Source: Nitrospirota bacterium
Lineage (GTDB): Bacteria; Nitrospirota; Nitrospiria; 2-01-FULL-66-17
Direction of reading: 5' to 3'
Length of the DNA: 64,000 bases
Assembly: GCA_040757335.1 (NCBI GenBank)
Contig: JBFLXB010000005.1
Location: 62,001-126,000 of the forward strand
Shown: positions 1-8,866 of the stretch, piece after piece
Layout: every line of letters starts with the position of its first letter
Numbering within the stretch: the stretch's first letter is position 1
Translations under genes and position numbers: made by a program
The notes under the pieces: model-generated
Databases searched by the model: none
What the model saw: only the letters and a program-made list of their open reading frames with translations
Told to the model about the DNA's origin: nothing

Positions 1-570
1 GTCACCGCCGCCGGGCTCGAGGCATTGGCCCGCTTGGCCGGCTCGGAACGGGTGGTGGCGTGGGGGGAAACCGGGCTCGATTACTACTACCAGCACTCGC
101 CGAAGGACGCGCAACGGGAGCGGTTTGCCGATCAGATGGCGGTGGCTTTTCGCCTGGGTTTACCGCTCATCATTCATACCCGAGATGCGTGGGAGGATAC
201 GTTCCGAATGCTCGATGAGCATCCGCATCACGGCGGGGTCTTCCATTGCTTCACGGGTGAGCGCGAGCACGCCGAGGCCGCGATTTCGCGGGGATTTTTC
301 GTGTCGTTTTCCGGCATCGTGACCTTCGCCAAGGCCCAAGCCCTGCAAGCGGTCGCGAGCCATGTGCCGCTCGACCGGGTCCTCATCGAGACCGACTGTC
401 CCTTTCTGGCTCCGGTCCCGAATCGAGGCAAACGAAACGAGCCCGCGTTGGTGTCCCTGGTGGCCGCGAAGCTCGCGGAGCTTCGCGGCATGTCGGTGGA
501 GGAGACGGCCCGGCATTCGCGCGGGAACGCGCGCCGGTGTTTCCCTCGCCTGGGCGCCGGCTGCCCCTGA
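1..570 (+). CDS. tatD: TatD family metal-dependent DNase (5'-truncated by window edge)
   Basis: The open frame runs from base 1, so the N-terminus lies outside the window; about 189 residues are visible. TatD proteins are TIM-barrel metallo-hydrolases with 3'-5' exonuclease/deoxyribonuclease activity. Visible signatures are GETGLDYY, the metal-binding histidine in IIHTRDA, HCFTG and the C-terminal ETDCPFLAP followed by RGKRNEP, in the family order. The stop precedes the kinase gene by about 50 bases. The family call is firm; the physiological substrate cannot be read from sequence. Confidence 0.93.
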   Translation, partial: VTAAGLEALARLAGSERVVAWGETGLDYYYQHSPKDAQRERFADQMAVAFRLGLPLIIHTRDAWEDTFRMLDEHPHHGGVFHCFTGEREHAEAAISRGFFVSFSGIVTFAKAQALQAVASHVPLDRVLIETDCPFLAPVPNRGKRNEPALVSLVAAKLAELRGMSVEETARHSRGNARRCFPRLGAGCP

Positions 571-623
571 ATTTTGACACGCCAGTCGGCGGATGTTACC
601 TTATCGCCGGGCGCGTCTATCTA

Positions 624-2699
624 ATGGATCTTCCAGCGCAATTCGGCAAGTACCTCTTGGTGCACCGGGTGGGGAGCGGGGGCATGGCGGAGCTGTTTCT
701 CGCCAAGCAGACCGGCCTCAAGGGGTTCGAAAAAGTTCTGGCGATCAAGAAAATTCTCCCGCACCTGACGCAAGACCCCGAGTTCGTGTCGATGTTCGTC
801 AACGAGGGGAAGCTTGCCGCGCTCCTGACGCACCAGCACATCGTCCAGATCTTTGACCTCGGGCACGTGGACGGCGCGTACTACCTCGCGATGGAGTACG
901 TGATGGGCAAGGATCTGCGCACGGTCGCGGCTCGAGCGCGCGAACGCGGCGGGCGTCTGCCGATCGACCACGCCCTGTCGATCGTGAGCCGGGTCGCGAG
1001 CGGACTCGACTACGCGCACCGCAAGAAAGACCTCAACGGCCGGGATCTCAACATCGTGCACCGCGATGTGAGCCCGCAGAACGTGTTGGTGTCGTACGAG
1101 GGCGAGGTCAAACTCGTGGACTTCGGCATCGCGAAAGCCGCGGGCATCGGACAGGAAACGCGGACCGGGATCCTCAAGGGCAAGCTCGCCTACATGTCGC
1201 CCGAACAGGCCATGGGGCGAGCCATTGACCGGCGGTCCGACGTGTTCGCGTTGGGCATCGTGCTGTACGAGCTGTTGACTGGGCGGCGTCTGTTCAAGGG
1301 CGACAGCGATCTCAGCACGTTGGAGCAGGTGCGGACCGCCCACGTGGACCCGCCCAAACAGATCGACGCCGACATCCCGGACGCGCTCGAGGCTGCGGTG
1401 ATGACCGCGCTGGCGCGGGAGCCCGACCAGCGCTATCAGACCGCCGCGGACTTCCAAGCGGCGCTCGAAACCATCATCGCCCAGCGCGGACGGGGTTCCA
1501 GCACGCTGCACCTGTCCCAGTACATGGCCTCGCTTTTTGCCGATGACCAGCGCATGGACAATGAGCGACTGCAGTCCGTCCACCAAGAAACCGTCAGGGT
1601 TTCAGCGTCCCCACGATCCTCGGTCGCGCCCACTCGCTCGCAGGAGCAGCCGCGTCGCAGGCCGCCTTCCCGGCCGGCTCCACGTCCGGAGCCGCCGCGC
1701 GAGCGCCATCCGATCCGCGCGGCCCTGCTCGGGGCAGTGGTATTGTTCCTCTTGGGGAGCGGGACAGTCGTCGCGACGCCTGGGTTGTTGGCCTGGATGC
1801 GCGATCAACCCGATCAGGTGGCGCGGGTCGGGGACCTGCTGGAGATGAAGTTACGGGAAGTGGGCTTGGCCCGTCTGGTCCCTGAGCCGCCTGGGCAGGG
1901 ACGCTCTGCTCCACCGCAGGCCGGTGAGATCGTGGTTTCCACCGAGGCGGCTGCCATGGCCGCTGCTCCGCCCGACGCCGGGCAGCCACCGCCTCCGCCG
2001 CCTCCGGAACCCCAGGACCAGATGCCCGTGGTCGCTGCGGTCCCGACACCTGTCGCGCCGCCGGAGGTCAAGGTCGACCGCGTTCAGATTCGGCGGATGT
2101 TGCGGGACGCCCGGGACCTGTACGCGCAGGGGCGCCTGAACGAAGTGGAAGACGTGTTGCGCGGCGTGATCGAGCAAGACCCAAACTCGCCGCTGGCCTA
2201 CCACCTGTTGGGCACCGTGTATCTGGAACGCAAGGAGGAGGAACGCGCGTTCAAGATTTTCTCCGCGGCCGCGCACCAGTTTCCCAGGGATTCCACGCTT
2301 CGTTACGATCTCGGGTTTCTGTACGCGGAGCGGGGGTTGGGCACGCTCGCGCGGGAGGAGTTGACCCGCGCGCTGGCGCTCCAACCCAACGGCGGTTTAG
2401 CGGAGCGGGCGCGCCTGTTCCTGAAGACCGGGACCGCAGGCCGGCCGAGCGGCCCTCCCATCGACCGCGTGATGGGGCGACCCCTGTTGCAGCCGATCGA
2501 GGGCGGACTCCCGACAGATCACCCTGAAGAAGCGCCGCTGCCCGGCAGTCCTCTACCGCCGCCAGGCGACCCCCTGCTCGCGGTTCCACCCCCGCCGAGC
2601 GCGGACCAGGCCGCGGGGCAGGGCGTCCCCGGCGTTGCGGCTGCGGATGGCGGCGGGGCCGAGGCCCTCCTCCCGCCCGAGGAGAGCGGACCGCCATGA
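624..2699 (+). CDS. Serine/threonine protein kinase with transmembrane segment and TPR domain
   Basis: A Hanks-type kinase of 691 residues. The kinase domain (about residues 8-275) has the glycine loop GSGGMAEL, Lys42 in AIKK, the catalytic loop IVHRDVSPQNVL near 146, DFG near 166 and the activation segment GKLAYMSPEQ. A proline/arginine-rich linker leads to one hydrophobic segment near 367-392, then a proline-rich stretch, TPR-like repeats near 490-610 and another proline-rich tail. The topology is probably cytoplasmic kinase with the TPR region beyond the membrane. I chose ATG 624 because it starts just before the kinase fold; an upstream in-frame start would overlap tatD. The stop overlaps the FHA gene by four bases (ATGA), so the two are translationally coupled and likely act together. 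Confidence 0.93.
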   Translation: MDLPAQFGKYLLVHRVGSGGMAELFLAKQTGLKGFEKVLAIKKILPHLTQDPEFVSMFVNEGKLAALLTHQHIVQIFDLGHVDGAYYLAMEYVMGKDLRTVAARARERGGRLPIDHALSIVSRVASGLDYAHRKKDLNGRDLNIVHRDVSPQNVLVSYEGEVKLVDFGIAKAAGIGQETRTGILKGKLAYMSPEQAMGRAIDRRSDVFALGIVLYELLTGRRLFKGDSDLSTLEQVRTAHVDPPKQIDADIPDALEAAVMTALAREPDQRYQTAADFQAALETIIAQRGRGSSTLHLSQYMASLFADDQRMDNERLQSVHQETVRVSASPRSSVAPTRSQEQPRRRPPSRPAPRPEPPRERHPIRAALLGAVVLFLLGSGTVVATPGLLAWMRDQPDQVARVGDLLEMKLREVGLARLVPEPPGQGRSAPPQAGEIVVSTEAAAMAAAPPDAGQPPPPPPPEPQDQMPVVAAVPTPVAPPEVKVDRVQIRRMLRDARDLYAQGRLNEVEDVLRGVIEQDPNSPLAYHLLGTVYLERKEEERAFKIFSAAAHQFPRDSTLRYDLGFLYAERGLGTLAREELTRALALQPNGGLAERARLFLKTGTAGRPSGPPIDRVMGRPLLQPIEGGLPTDHPEEAPLPGSPLPPPGDPLLAVPPPPSADQAAGQGVPGVAAADGGGAEALLPPEESGPP

Positions 2700-3364
2700 C
2701 CATCACCTGCGAAGCCTGCCGGACCAACTACGACGCGCCAGAGGAACTCGCGGACTCTGCAGCGTGCCCGGTTTGTGAACACGTCAACCGGCCGCGGGAA
2801 CGCGTAGAGAAGATCGCGCCGACGCCGATGGCGTCGGAGACTACAGCCGAGGGAGACGACCCGCCGGTCAAGACACTGGTGTTCCCAGCCCAGGAGACGA
2901 TCCAGGAGACGATCAGGAATACGGAGGCGCCCAAGGACGCCTTCCACGACGAGGAAGCGGCCGAGGATCCGATCCCGGACACGGAAGCGGGCGAAGAGGA
3001 CGAGATCCAGTCCGCGGAGGCGGCCGAGGTCACGCGGCCGCGCCCGAAGAACCGCCGGTCCAGGGGCGCGGTCGTGCGCCTCTCCGTGCTCGAGGAGGGC
3101 AAACCGCCGTGTCGCTACGTGATAGAGAAGGCCCGCATCGTCTTAGGCCGCGGCAAGTGCGATGTCAAGGTCAGTGACCCGGAGGTGTCGCGCGAACATT
3201 GCGCGATTGAAACCCACGACGGCGTAGTGATGCTCCGAGATTTGAAGAGCTCGAACGGCACGCTCCTGAACGGGCACCTGGTCAACGAACACGTGTTGAA
3301 ACACGGCGACCAGGTCACGATCGGTACGACGGCGGTCAAGATCTTCCTGTCCAAAGCGGCGTAG
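2696..3364 (+). CDS. FHA-domain protein with N-terminal zinc ribbon
   Basis: This 222-residue protein starts with two CxxC pairs (CEAC near residue 5, CPVC near 24), a small zinc ribbon. An acidic low-complexity linker follows, then a forkhead-associated domain (about 135-220) with GRGKCDV, the phosphothreonine-binding core SREHC and SSNGTLLNG. FHA domains bind phosphothreonine peptides, and the four-base overlap with the kinase gene makes the kinase or its substrates the likely partner. The acidic linker contains several threonines that could be phosphosites, which is inference. Confidence 0.9.
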   Translation: MTITCEACRTNYDAPEELADSAACPVCEHVNRPRERVEKIAPTPMASETTAEGDDPPVKTLVFPAQETIQETIRNTEAPKDAFHDEEAAEDPIPDTEAGEEDEIQSAEAAEVTRPRPKNRRSRGAVVRLSVLEEGKPPCRYVIEKARIVLGRGKCDVKVSDPEVSREHCAIETHDGVVMLRDLKSSNGTLLNGHLVNEHVLKHGDQVTIGTTAVKIFLSKAA

Positions 3365-3375
3365 GCGCTCGCCGC

Positions 3376-3405
3376 TTGCCTGCGGACCGGCTCCTCCCGT
3401 ATAGT
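3376..3405 (+). promoter_or_regulatory. Candidate sigma-70 promoter for hflX
   Basis: TTGCCT (3376-3381), an 18-base spacer and TATAGT (3400-3405) lie about 36 bases before the hflX start. The match is good at -10 and moderate at -35. Confidence 0.45.
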
Positions 3406-3440
3406 TTCTTCACGAGCTCCTTCGATCCCCCGCGCTGCGG

Positions 3441-5150
3441 GTGATGAACCGCCAGGGACAGGAGTCATCCATCTCGATCGTTACCGGAAACCTTTCGGGC
3501 CTCAAGCCCGCGCAGCTCAAACGAATCCACAATCTCGCCAGGCGTCGCGTTCCGCCCGATCTGCTGGTCAGTCCGGAACTGGCCAAGAGCCTGCTGGATC
3601 TGACCTTCGACACCTCCCGCCAGATCGGCGTCCTGCTCAGCCGCGGCGGCGCGGTGGAGGCGGTGGCGGTGGGGAGCGATCGCGAGATCACGATCCCCGA
3701 CCTGTCCGACTGGCGCCTCGGGCGCAAGCGGCTGCGCGGATTGCGCATGGTGCACACCCGACTACACGACGAGACCCTGACCCAGGACGACCTCACCGAC
3801 CTCGCCCTGCTGCGCCTTGACGCCATGGCGGTTCTCTCGGCGCGCTCGACCGGCGCGCCCCCCACGTGCTCGTGGGCTCATTTGCTGCCGCCGAATCCCG
3901 AAGGACGGGTGTACGAGGTGTCCGCCCCCGAGCCCCTGGCGCGAACGCCCGGCGACTTGCGGGCCTTTTTGGCGTCCCTCGATGACCAACTCGCGAAAAG
4001 CGGGGGGTTGTACGATGTTCGCGATGCGCGTGAACGCGCCATCTTGGTGAGCGCGTCGTCGGCGCCGCGCGGAGAGCAGGAAGACGCGCTGGCTGAGCTG
4101 CGGGCCTTGGCGCGCTCGGCCCAGCTCGTGGTGCTCGACGAGGTGGTCCAGCGGCTGCACGCGGTCAACCCCCGCTACCTGTTGGGCAAGGGGAAATTGC
4201 GGGAAGTGGTGATCAGGGCGCTTCAGTACGGCGCCGATCTCCTGGTCTTTGCCCAGGACCTGACGCCCTTGCAGGTCAAGACCATCGGCGAGTTGACCGA
4301 GATGCGGGTCATCGATCGCACGCAGCTGATCCTGGACATCTTCGCCCGGCGGGCCCACTCGCGCGACGGCCGCGTCCAAGTGGAGCTGGCGCAACTCAAG
4401 TACCGACTGCCGCGGCTGGCCGAGCGCAGCACCGCGCTCTCGCGGCTGACCGGAGGCATCGGGGGCCGCGGACCCGGCGAAACGCGCCTGGAAGTGGATC
4501 GCCGACGCACGCGCGATCGCATCGGACACCTGGAGCGCGAGTTGGAGGCGTTGAGCCGGGCGCGGGCGCAACGGCGGGCGTTACGGACGTCCGCCCGCGT
4601 TCCCATCGTCTCGATCGTGGGATACACCAACGCGGGGAAATCCACGCTGCTCAACGTGCTCACCAAAAGCGACGTATTGACCGAGGACCTGCTGTTCGCC
4701 ACGCTCGACACGACCACTCGCCGACTGAGAACGCCGCGGGAGCGGGACGTGATCATCACCGACACCGTGGGCTTCATCCAGGCGCTGCCCCGAGACCTCC
4801 TGGGCGCATTCCGCCCGACGCTCGATGAACTCAAGGACGCCACGCTGTTGCTGCACGTGGTGGACGCCTCCCACCCCCGCGTCGACGAACACATCAAGGC
4901 CGTGAACGCGATCCTCGACAACCTCGGCGTGGGCCACATTCCGACCCTGTTCGCCTTCAACAAGATCGACCAGGCCGATCCCGCCGCCGTGCAGGGGCTG
5001 TTGGCCCGCTACGGCGGGGTCGCGATCTCGGCGCGCGATCCCGCGACATTGGGGCCGCTGTTGGCGGAAATGGACGGGGTCTTGGCCCAGGCGCCCGGGC
5101 ACGAGGAGGTGGCGCAAGACTTGCTGCCGGCGGCCAGCGGGGCTCGTTGA
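3441..5150 (+). CDS. hflX: GTPase HflX
   Basis: A 569-residue HflX-type translational GTPase, which in characterised bacteria splits stalled or hibernating 70S ribosomes. An N-terminal extension of about 190 residues precedes the HflX core (about 200-370), which carries LLGKGKL and the glycine-rich GGIGGRGPGETRLE. The G domain has G1 GYTNAGKST near residue 393, DTVGF near 440 and NKID for guanine specificity. The long N-terminal domain occurs in a subset of HflX proteins. nth begins 24 bases after the stop. Confidence 0.95.
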   Translation: MMNRQGQESSISIVTGNLSGLKPAQLKRIHNLARRRVPPDLLVSPELAKSLLDLTFDTSRQIGVLLSRGGAVEAVAVGSDREITIPDLSDWRLGRKRLRGLRMVHTRLHDETLTQDDLTDLALLRLDAMAVLSARSTGAPPTCSWAHLLPPNPEGRVYEVSAPEPLARTPGDLRAFLASLDDQLAKSGGLYDVRDARERAILVSASSAPRGEQEDALAELRALARSAQLVVLDEVVQRLHAVNPRYLLGKGKLREVVIRALQYGADLLVFAQDLTPLQVKTIGELTEMRVIDRTQLILDIFARRAHSRDGRVQVELAQLKYRLPRLAERSTALSRLTGGIGGRGPGETRLEVDRRRTRDRIGHLERELEALSRARAQRRALRTSARVPIVSIVGYTNAGKSTLLNVLTKSDVLTEDLLFATLDTTTRRLRTPRERDVIITDTVGFIQALPRDLLGAFRPTLDELKDATLLLHVVDASHPRVDEHIKAVNAILDNLGVGHIPTLFAFNKIDQADPAAVQGLLARYGGVAISARDPATLGPLLAEMDGVLAQAPGHEEVAQDLLPAASGAR

Positions 5151-5173
5151 TCTTCATCGGAGGCCCCTCTATA

Positions 5174-5929
5174 ATGCCCGCCGTGTCGCCCGCGACTCAC
5201 TCGTCCGATCGTGCAGGCGCCCGGCGTCGGGTCGCGCGGATACTCGACCGGCTGGATGCGGTCTTTGGCGGACGCCCCGTGGAGCTGGATGCTGGGTCCC
5301 CGTGGGAGTTGCTGGTCGCCACCATCCTCTCGGCCCAGTGCACGGACCAACGCGTCAACCAGGTCACGCCGGGTCTGTTCGCCCGGTTTCGCACCCCGGC
5401 GCAGTTCGCGTCGGCCGACCGTACCGAGTTGGAGCGCTTGATCAGACCCACCGGGTTTTTCCGGGCCAAGGCCAAGAATCTCGTGGCCTGCGCGCGGGCC
5501 GTCACCGAGCGGTTCCACGGCGAAGTCCCCCGGACCATGGAGGAACTGGTCACGCTCCCCGGGGTCGGGCGTAAGACCGCCAACGTGATCCTGGGCGCGG
5601 CGTTCGGACAGCCCGCGGTGGTGGTGGACACCCACGTCAAGCGTGTGGCGGGGCGTCTCGGTCTGTCGCGGTCTCGCGATCCCGACAAGATCGAACTGGA
5701 TTTGCAACGCGTGATTCCCGAGGCTCGGTGGACCACGGGGTCGCACCACCTGTTGCTCCACGGGCGGTACGTCTGCGTGGCGCGGCGTCCACGCTGCGAG
5801 CCGTGCGCGCTCTACGACCTGTGCCACTCGCGCGACAAACGACCGCGCCCTGCGCCGGAATCGACGATCTCGGCCGTGTCGCGCCGTTCGCGGCGCGCGG
5901 CCGGAGCGTCGTCCAAGGCGACCACGTGA
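5174..5929 (+). CDS. nth: Endonuclease III (DNA glycosylase/AP lyase)
   Basis: Base-excision repair enzyme acting on oxidised pyrimidines. It shows the helix-hairpin-helix LPGVGRKTANVI with the catalytic lysine, the catalytic aspartate in VVVDTHVKR, and a C-terminal [4Fe-4S] loop with the C-x6-C-x2-C-x5-C spacing in CVARRPRCEPCALYDLC. I took ATG 5174 because GGAGG sits about 10 bases upstream; an in-frame TTG at 5147 overlapping hflX would add nine residues. The basic low-complexity tail of about 30 residues lies beyond the family's usual end. Confidence 0.93.
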   Translation: MPAVSPATHSSDRAGARRRVARILDRLDAVFGGRPVELDAGSPWELLVATILSAQCTDQRVNQVTPGLFARFRTPAQFASADRTELERLIRPTGFFRAKAKNLVACARAVTERFHGEVPRTMEELVTLPGVGRKTANVILGAAFGQPAVVVDTHVKRVAGRLGLSRSRDPDKIELDLQRVIPEARWTTGSHHLLLHGRYVCVARRPRCEPCALYDLCHSRDKRPRPAPESTISAVSRRSRRAAGASSKATT

Positions 5930-5931
5930 CG

Positions 5932-6564
5932 ATGCCCAAGGCGTCCGATCAGCCCACGGCCTCGTTGCTGTGCGAGTTCCTGCGCCTGTTCTACGACAAG
6001 GGTTGGGTGGCGGGGACCGGGGGCGGGGTCTGCGCCGCGCTCGGAGACGACACCATGCTGATGGCTCCCACCGGCGTGCACAAAGAGCGCGTGACGGTCA
6101 ACGACCTGTTCCTGGTGGACCGTGCCGCCGCGGTGCTGCGGCACCCCAACACCCCCGGCCTGCGGTTGACCGAATGCAGCACGATCTTCTGCGCCATCGC
6201 CGACCGGCGCAAGGCCGGGTCGGTGATGCACAGCCACGCCTTGTCCGCGGTGCTGGCGGCCGACCTCGCTCGCGGCGGCGACCGGATCATGATCCGCGAC
6301 TTGGAGATGCTCAAAGGGATTCGCGGATGTACCAACGCGGATCACCACGCCGTCCCGGTCGTGGACAACACCGCCCGCGAGTCGGACCTGGTCACGGCCA
6401 TTCGGCGCGCCGTGGACGCCCCGGCGTTCGCCACCGCCGCGTGCGTGTTGGTCCGCCACCACGGCGCATACATTTGGGGCGAGGACCTGTGGGAGACCAA
6501 ACGCCACGCGGAGGTCTACCATTTTCTGTTCGACGCCGTTGTCGCCCGCGCGTACCCCGGGTGA
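5932..6564 (+). CDS. mtnB: Methylthioribulose-1-phosphate dehydratase-like class II aldolase
   Basis: A 210-residue class II aldolase/adducin-fold protein. GTGGGVC, APTGVHKERV, MHSHALSAVLA (two zinc ligands) and VRHHGAYIWGEDL (further histidines) are the order seen in MtnB and its eukaryotic counterpart APIP, which dehydrate 5-methylthioribulose-1-phosphate in methionine salvage. ATG 5932 begins two bases after the nth stop. No other salvage gene is visible nearby, so the exact substrate is inferred from resemblance; fuculose-phosphate aldolase-like activity is the alternative. Confidence 0.8.
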   Translation: MPKASDQPTASLLCEFLRLFYDKGWVAGTGGGVCAALGDDTMLMAPTGVHKERVTVNDLFLVDRAAAVLRHPNTPGLRLTECSTIFCAIADRRKAGSVMHSHALSAVLAADLARGGDRIMIRDLEMLKGIRGCTNADHHAVPVVDNTARESDLVTAIRRAVDAPAFATAACVLVRHHGAYIWGEDLWETKRHAEVYHFLFDAVVARAYPG

Positions 6565-6574
6565 AGGGCGCTGC

Positions 6575-6722
6575 GCGCTGCGCGTTGCTTCGCCACGTGA
6601 GCGGTGGCCTGCGGCGTATGCGATGGCGCGCCATAGTATGGCTCGCTGCACGTTGCTTCGCCACGCGAGAGGTCGCCTGCGGCCCATGGGACGGCGCGCC
6701 ATATTGTTTATGGCGCGCTGCG
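6575..6722 (+). repeat. Imperfect tandem repeat with GGCGCGCC palindromes
   Basis: About two copies of a 68-72 bp unit, each with GTTGCTTCGCCACG near its start and a GGCGCGCC palindrome near its end. The first palindrome is the perfect 12-mer ATGGCGCGCCAT (6623-6634); the second is ACGGCGCGCCAT (6691-6702). A third unit begins near 6710 (ATGGCGCGCTGCGCGTTG) and runs into the yicC promoter. No gene is evident here. Confidence 0.75.
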
Positions 6723-6724
6723 CG

Positions 6725-6753
6725 TTGACTTGGTCCGGGCGCACCGCTATAAT
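6725..6753 (+). promoter_or_regulatory. Strong sigma-70 promoter for yicC-gmk-rpoZ
   Basis: TTGACT (6725-6730), exactly 17 bases, then a perfect TATAAT (6748-6753). Transcription would start near 6760, about 18 bases before the yicC ATG. The -35 box grows out of the third unit of the upstream tandem repeat. Confidence 0.8.
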
Positions 6754-6777
6754 CGCACGATCAATTCGCCTGCCTGA

Positions 6778-7653
6778 ATGATCGCCAGCATGACCGGATA
6801 CGGACGGGCCGAGGCACCGTTCGGCGATCTTCTGGTGGCGGTCGAGGTCCGGTCGGTCAACCACCGATTCTGCGAGGTGGCGGCTCGCCTTCCCAGGTCC
6901 CTCTCGGCATACGAAACCCGTTTTCGGAAGGTGATCCAGAGCCGGGTCGCCCGGGGACGGGTCGATCTGACGGTGAACGCCGGCGGCGACCGCCAGGTGA
7001 AGCGAGTGGCCGTCGACCTCGCGCTCGCCCGGCAGTATTACGACGCGTATCGGAACTTGAAGGAGCAACTGGGGCTGGCTGGGGAGGTGTCTTTGGAGGC
7101 GGTGATTTCGGCGCGAGACGTCTTCGCGTGCGTCGACCCCGAGGTCGACCCCGCGGCGTTGGCCGAGCACGTGGAACCGCTGATCGTCAGGGCGTTGGAC
7201 GGCCTGGATGGCATGCGGCGACAAGAAGGCGAGGCCATTGCGCGGGACGTGGCGCAGCGGCTGCATCGGGTGGCAGCCACGCTCGAACGCGTTGAGGGCC
7301 GGGCGCCCCGCATGATGGCGGAGTACGCGACGCGATTGCGGGCACGGGCCAGCGCGTTGGCCGAAGGCCTCGACATCGACCCGAGCCGCCTCGCGCAGGA
7401 GGTCGCGCTGTACGCCGAGCGGTGCGACTACACCGAGGAGGTCACGCGAATACGCAGCCATCTGGCCCAGTGTGAACAGGCGCTGACGAGCGGCGGATCG
7501 ATCGGGCGGGTGCTAGACTTCCTGGTGCAGGAATTGAATCGCGAGGTCAACACGATCGGCTCCAAGGCCAATGATGCGGAGGTGACCTCGGCGGTCGTGG
7601 CCGTGAAAAGCGAGTTGGAAAAGGTCCGTGAGCAGGTCCAGAATCTGGAATAG
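6778..7653 (+). CDS. yicC: YicC family endoribonuclease
   Basis: A 291-residue YicC protein: the N-terminal MTGYGRAE and EVRSVNHRF motifs and the C-terminal block with EELNRE-type residues (here QELNREVNTIGSKA) span the family length. YicC/YloC proteins have been characterised as endoribonucleases. It is first in a yicC-gmk-rpoZ operon. The small DUF370/RemA gene often found between yicC and gmk is absent. Confidence 0.92.
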   Translation: MIASMTGYGRAEAPFGDLLVAVEVRSVNHRFCEVAARLPRSLSAYETRFRKVIQSRVARGRVDLTVNAGGDRQVKRVAVDLALARQYYDAYRNLKEQLGLAGEVSLEAVISARDVFACVDPEVDPAALAEHVEPLIVRALDGLDGMRRQEGEAIARDVAQRLHRVAATLERVEGRAPRMMAEYATRLRARASALAEGLDIDPSRLAQEVALYAERCDYTEEVTRIRSHLAQCEQALTSGGSIGRVLDFLVQELNREVNTIGSKANDAEVTSAVVAVKSELEKVREQVQNLE

Positions 7654-7674
7654 TCGCGGAGAGGAGCAGAGGGC

Positions 7675-8325
7675 GTGACTGCGGAACCAGGGGGGTCCAG
7701 CCAAGGCAAAGGTCTGTTGTTCGTGGTGTCCGCGCCGTCGGGCGCGGGGAAAACCACCCTGTGCCGTGAGGTCGTGGACCACCTCGCCGGGTTGCGGCAC
7801 TCGGTGTCGTATACCACGCGAAAGCCTCGCCCGGGGGAAGTCGACGGTCGTGACTATTATTTCTTGGACGAGGGGGGATTCCGAAAAAAGATCGAACGCG
7901 GCGAGTTTATCGAATGGGCCGAGGTCCACGGCAATCTCTACGGCACCGCGTGGGACCAGGTCCTTATCCACGGCGAACAAGGCGTGGACCTGATCTTGGA
8001 CATCGACACCCAGGGCGCGATGCAGCTCAAGAAAAAGGAGGTGGACGGGGTGTACGTCTACATCCTGCCGCCCTCGTTCGACGCGCTCAAGGCGCGGCTC
8101 TTGGAGCGCAAATCGGACTCGCCCGAGGAGATCACCCGCCGATTGCGCAAGGCTCGCGAGGAGATTTGGAGCTATCGCGAGTATAATTACCTCATCATCA
8201 ACGACGACGTGAAGCGGGCCATGACCGAGTTGCAGTCGGTCATCGTCTCCGAGCGGATCAAGATGAAACGAATGAACTTCTCGTGGATCGAGGACACATT
8301 CATCAAGAATAAGGAGGTATTCTAA
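7675..8325 (+). CDS. gmk: Guanylate kinase
   Basis: Phosphorylates GMP to GDP with ATP. 216 residues; P-loop SAPSGAGKTTL, the GMP-binding SYTTRKPRPGE with DYYFL following, and GTAWDQV match the family along its length. GTG 7675 has a GAGGAG ribosome site upstream. rpoZ follows one base after the stop. Confidence 0.96.
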   Translation: MTAEPGGSSQGKGLLFVVSAPSGAGKTTLCREVVDHLAGLRHSVSYTTRKPRPGEVDGRDYYFLDEGGFRKKIERGEFIEWAEVHGNLYGTAWDQVLIHGEQGVDLILDIDTQGAMQLKKKEVDGVYVYILPPSFDALKARLLERKSDSPEEITRRLRKAREEIWSYREYNYLIINDDVKRAMTELQSVIVSERIKMKRMNFSWIEDTFIKNKEVF

Positions 8326-8326
8326 C

Positions 8327-8692
8327 GTGGAGATCATCGAGCTGCCGATCCATCTGACCGGCACAGAACTGGATTCCCGCTACCGGTTGGTGGTGATCGG
8401 CGCGCAGCGCGCCCGCCAACTGATGGAGGGCGCCCGCGCGAGCGAACACACCAAATACGCCAAGGCCACCACCGTCGCCCTGGAGGAGTTCCTGGCGGCC
8501 GAGTTGACCTTCCTCACCGGGAAGGACGCGCGCCTCGCTCAACGGGAGGCGCGCAGGAAGCGCGAGGAACTGATGCGGCGGCGCGCCCTGCTCGAGCGCG
8601 AAGAGGAAATCAGCGCCGAGATCAAGAAAGACCTTTCCGTGTACATCGACGACTCGGCGAAGAGGGCGGCGGAAATCCAGGGGACTCCCTAA
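8327..8692 (+). CDS. rpoZ: RNA polymerase omega subunit
   Basis: 121 residues; SRYRLVVIGAQRARQL and the following TKYAKATTVALEE match the omega core that latches the beta' subunit. The C-terminus is a long charged helix rich in R/E. GTG 8327 has a near-perfect AAGGAGG about ten bases upstream. The stop codon is one base from repeat element copy 1. Confidence 0.92.
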   Translation: MEIIELPIHLTGTELDSRYRLVVIGAQRARQLMEGARASEHTKYAKATTVALEEFLAAELTFLTGKDARLAQREARRKREELMRRRALLEREEEISAEIKKDLSVYIDDSAKRAAEIQGTP

Positions 8693-8693
8693 C

Positions 8694-8862
8694 GAGCCGG
8701 TCCATGAACGGCCGTCTGCCGCGTTGCCGCTGCGCTTCCGGTGCTCACGTGCGCACACAGTACGCTCCGCTCCGGTTCTCGCGGCGCCTTGCGACCCCCC
8801 TTCAGGAATGGAAATGTCGGAAGTCCCCGAAGGGGGCATCCGGCGCATTCCTGAACCGGCTC
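8694..8862 (+). repeat. Dispersed inverted-terminus element, copy 1
   Basis: 169 bp. Left end GAGCCGGTCCATGAA and right end TTCCTGAACCGGCTC pair with two mismatches in 15. The core (GCGTTGCCGCTGCGC, then CACGTGCGCACACAGTACGC) is shared with five other copies in the window. Compared with the 122-124 bp copies this one carries about 45 extra bases near its right side, themselves bounded by TTCAGGAATG and CATTCCTGAA. It begins one base after the rpoZ stop and ends four bases before the coaBC start. Confidence 0.85.
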
Positions 8863-8866
8863 CCAC

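Noticed and set aside
621-1586. Long minus-strand frame opposite the Ser/Thr kinase
   Set aside because: Mirror of a GC-rich coding region; no family signature, while the plus-strand kinase motifs are complete. The same reasoning removes the long antisense frames over accC, addA, addB, ribBA and hflX.
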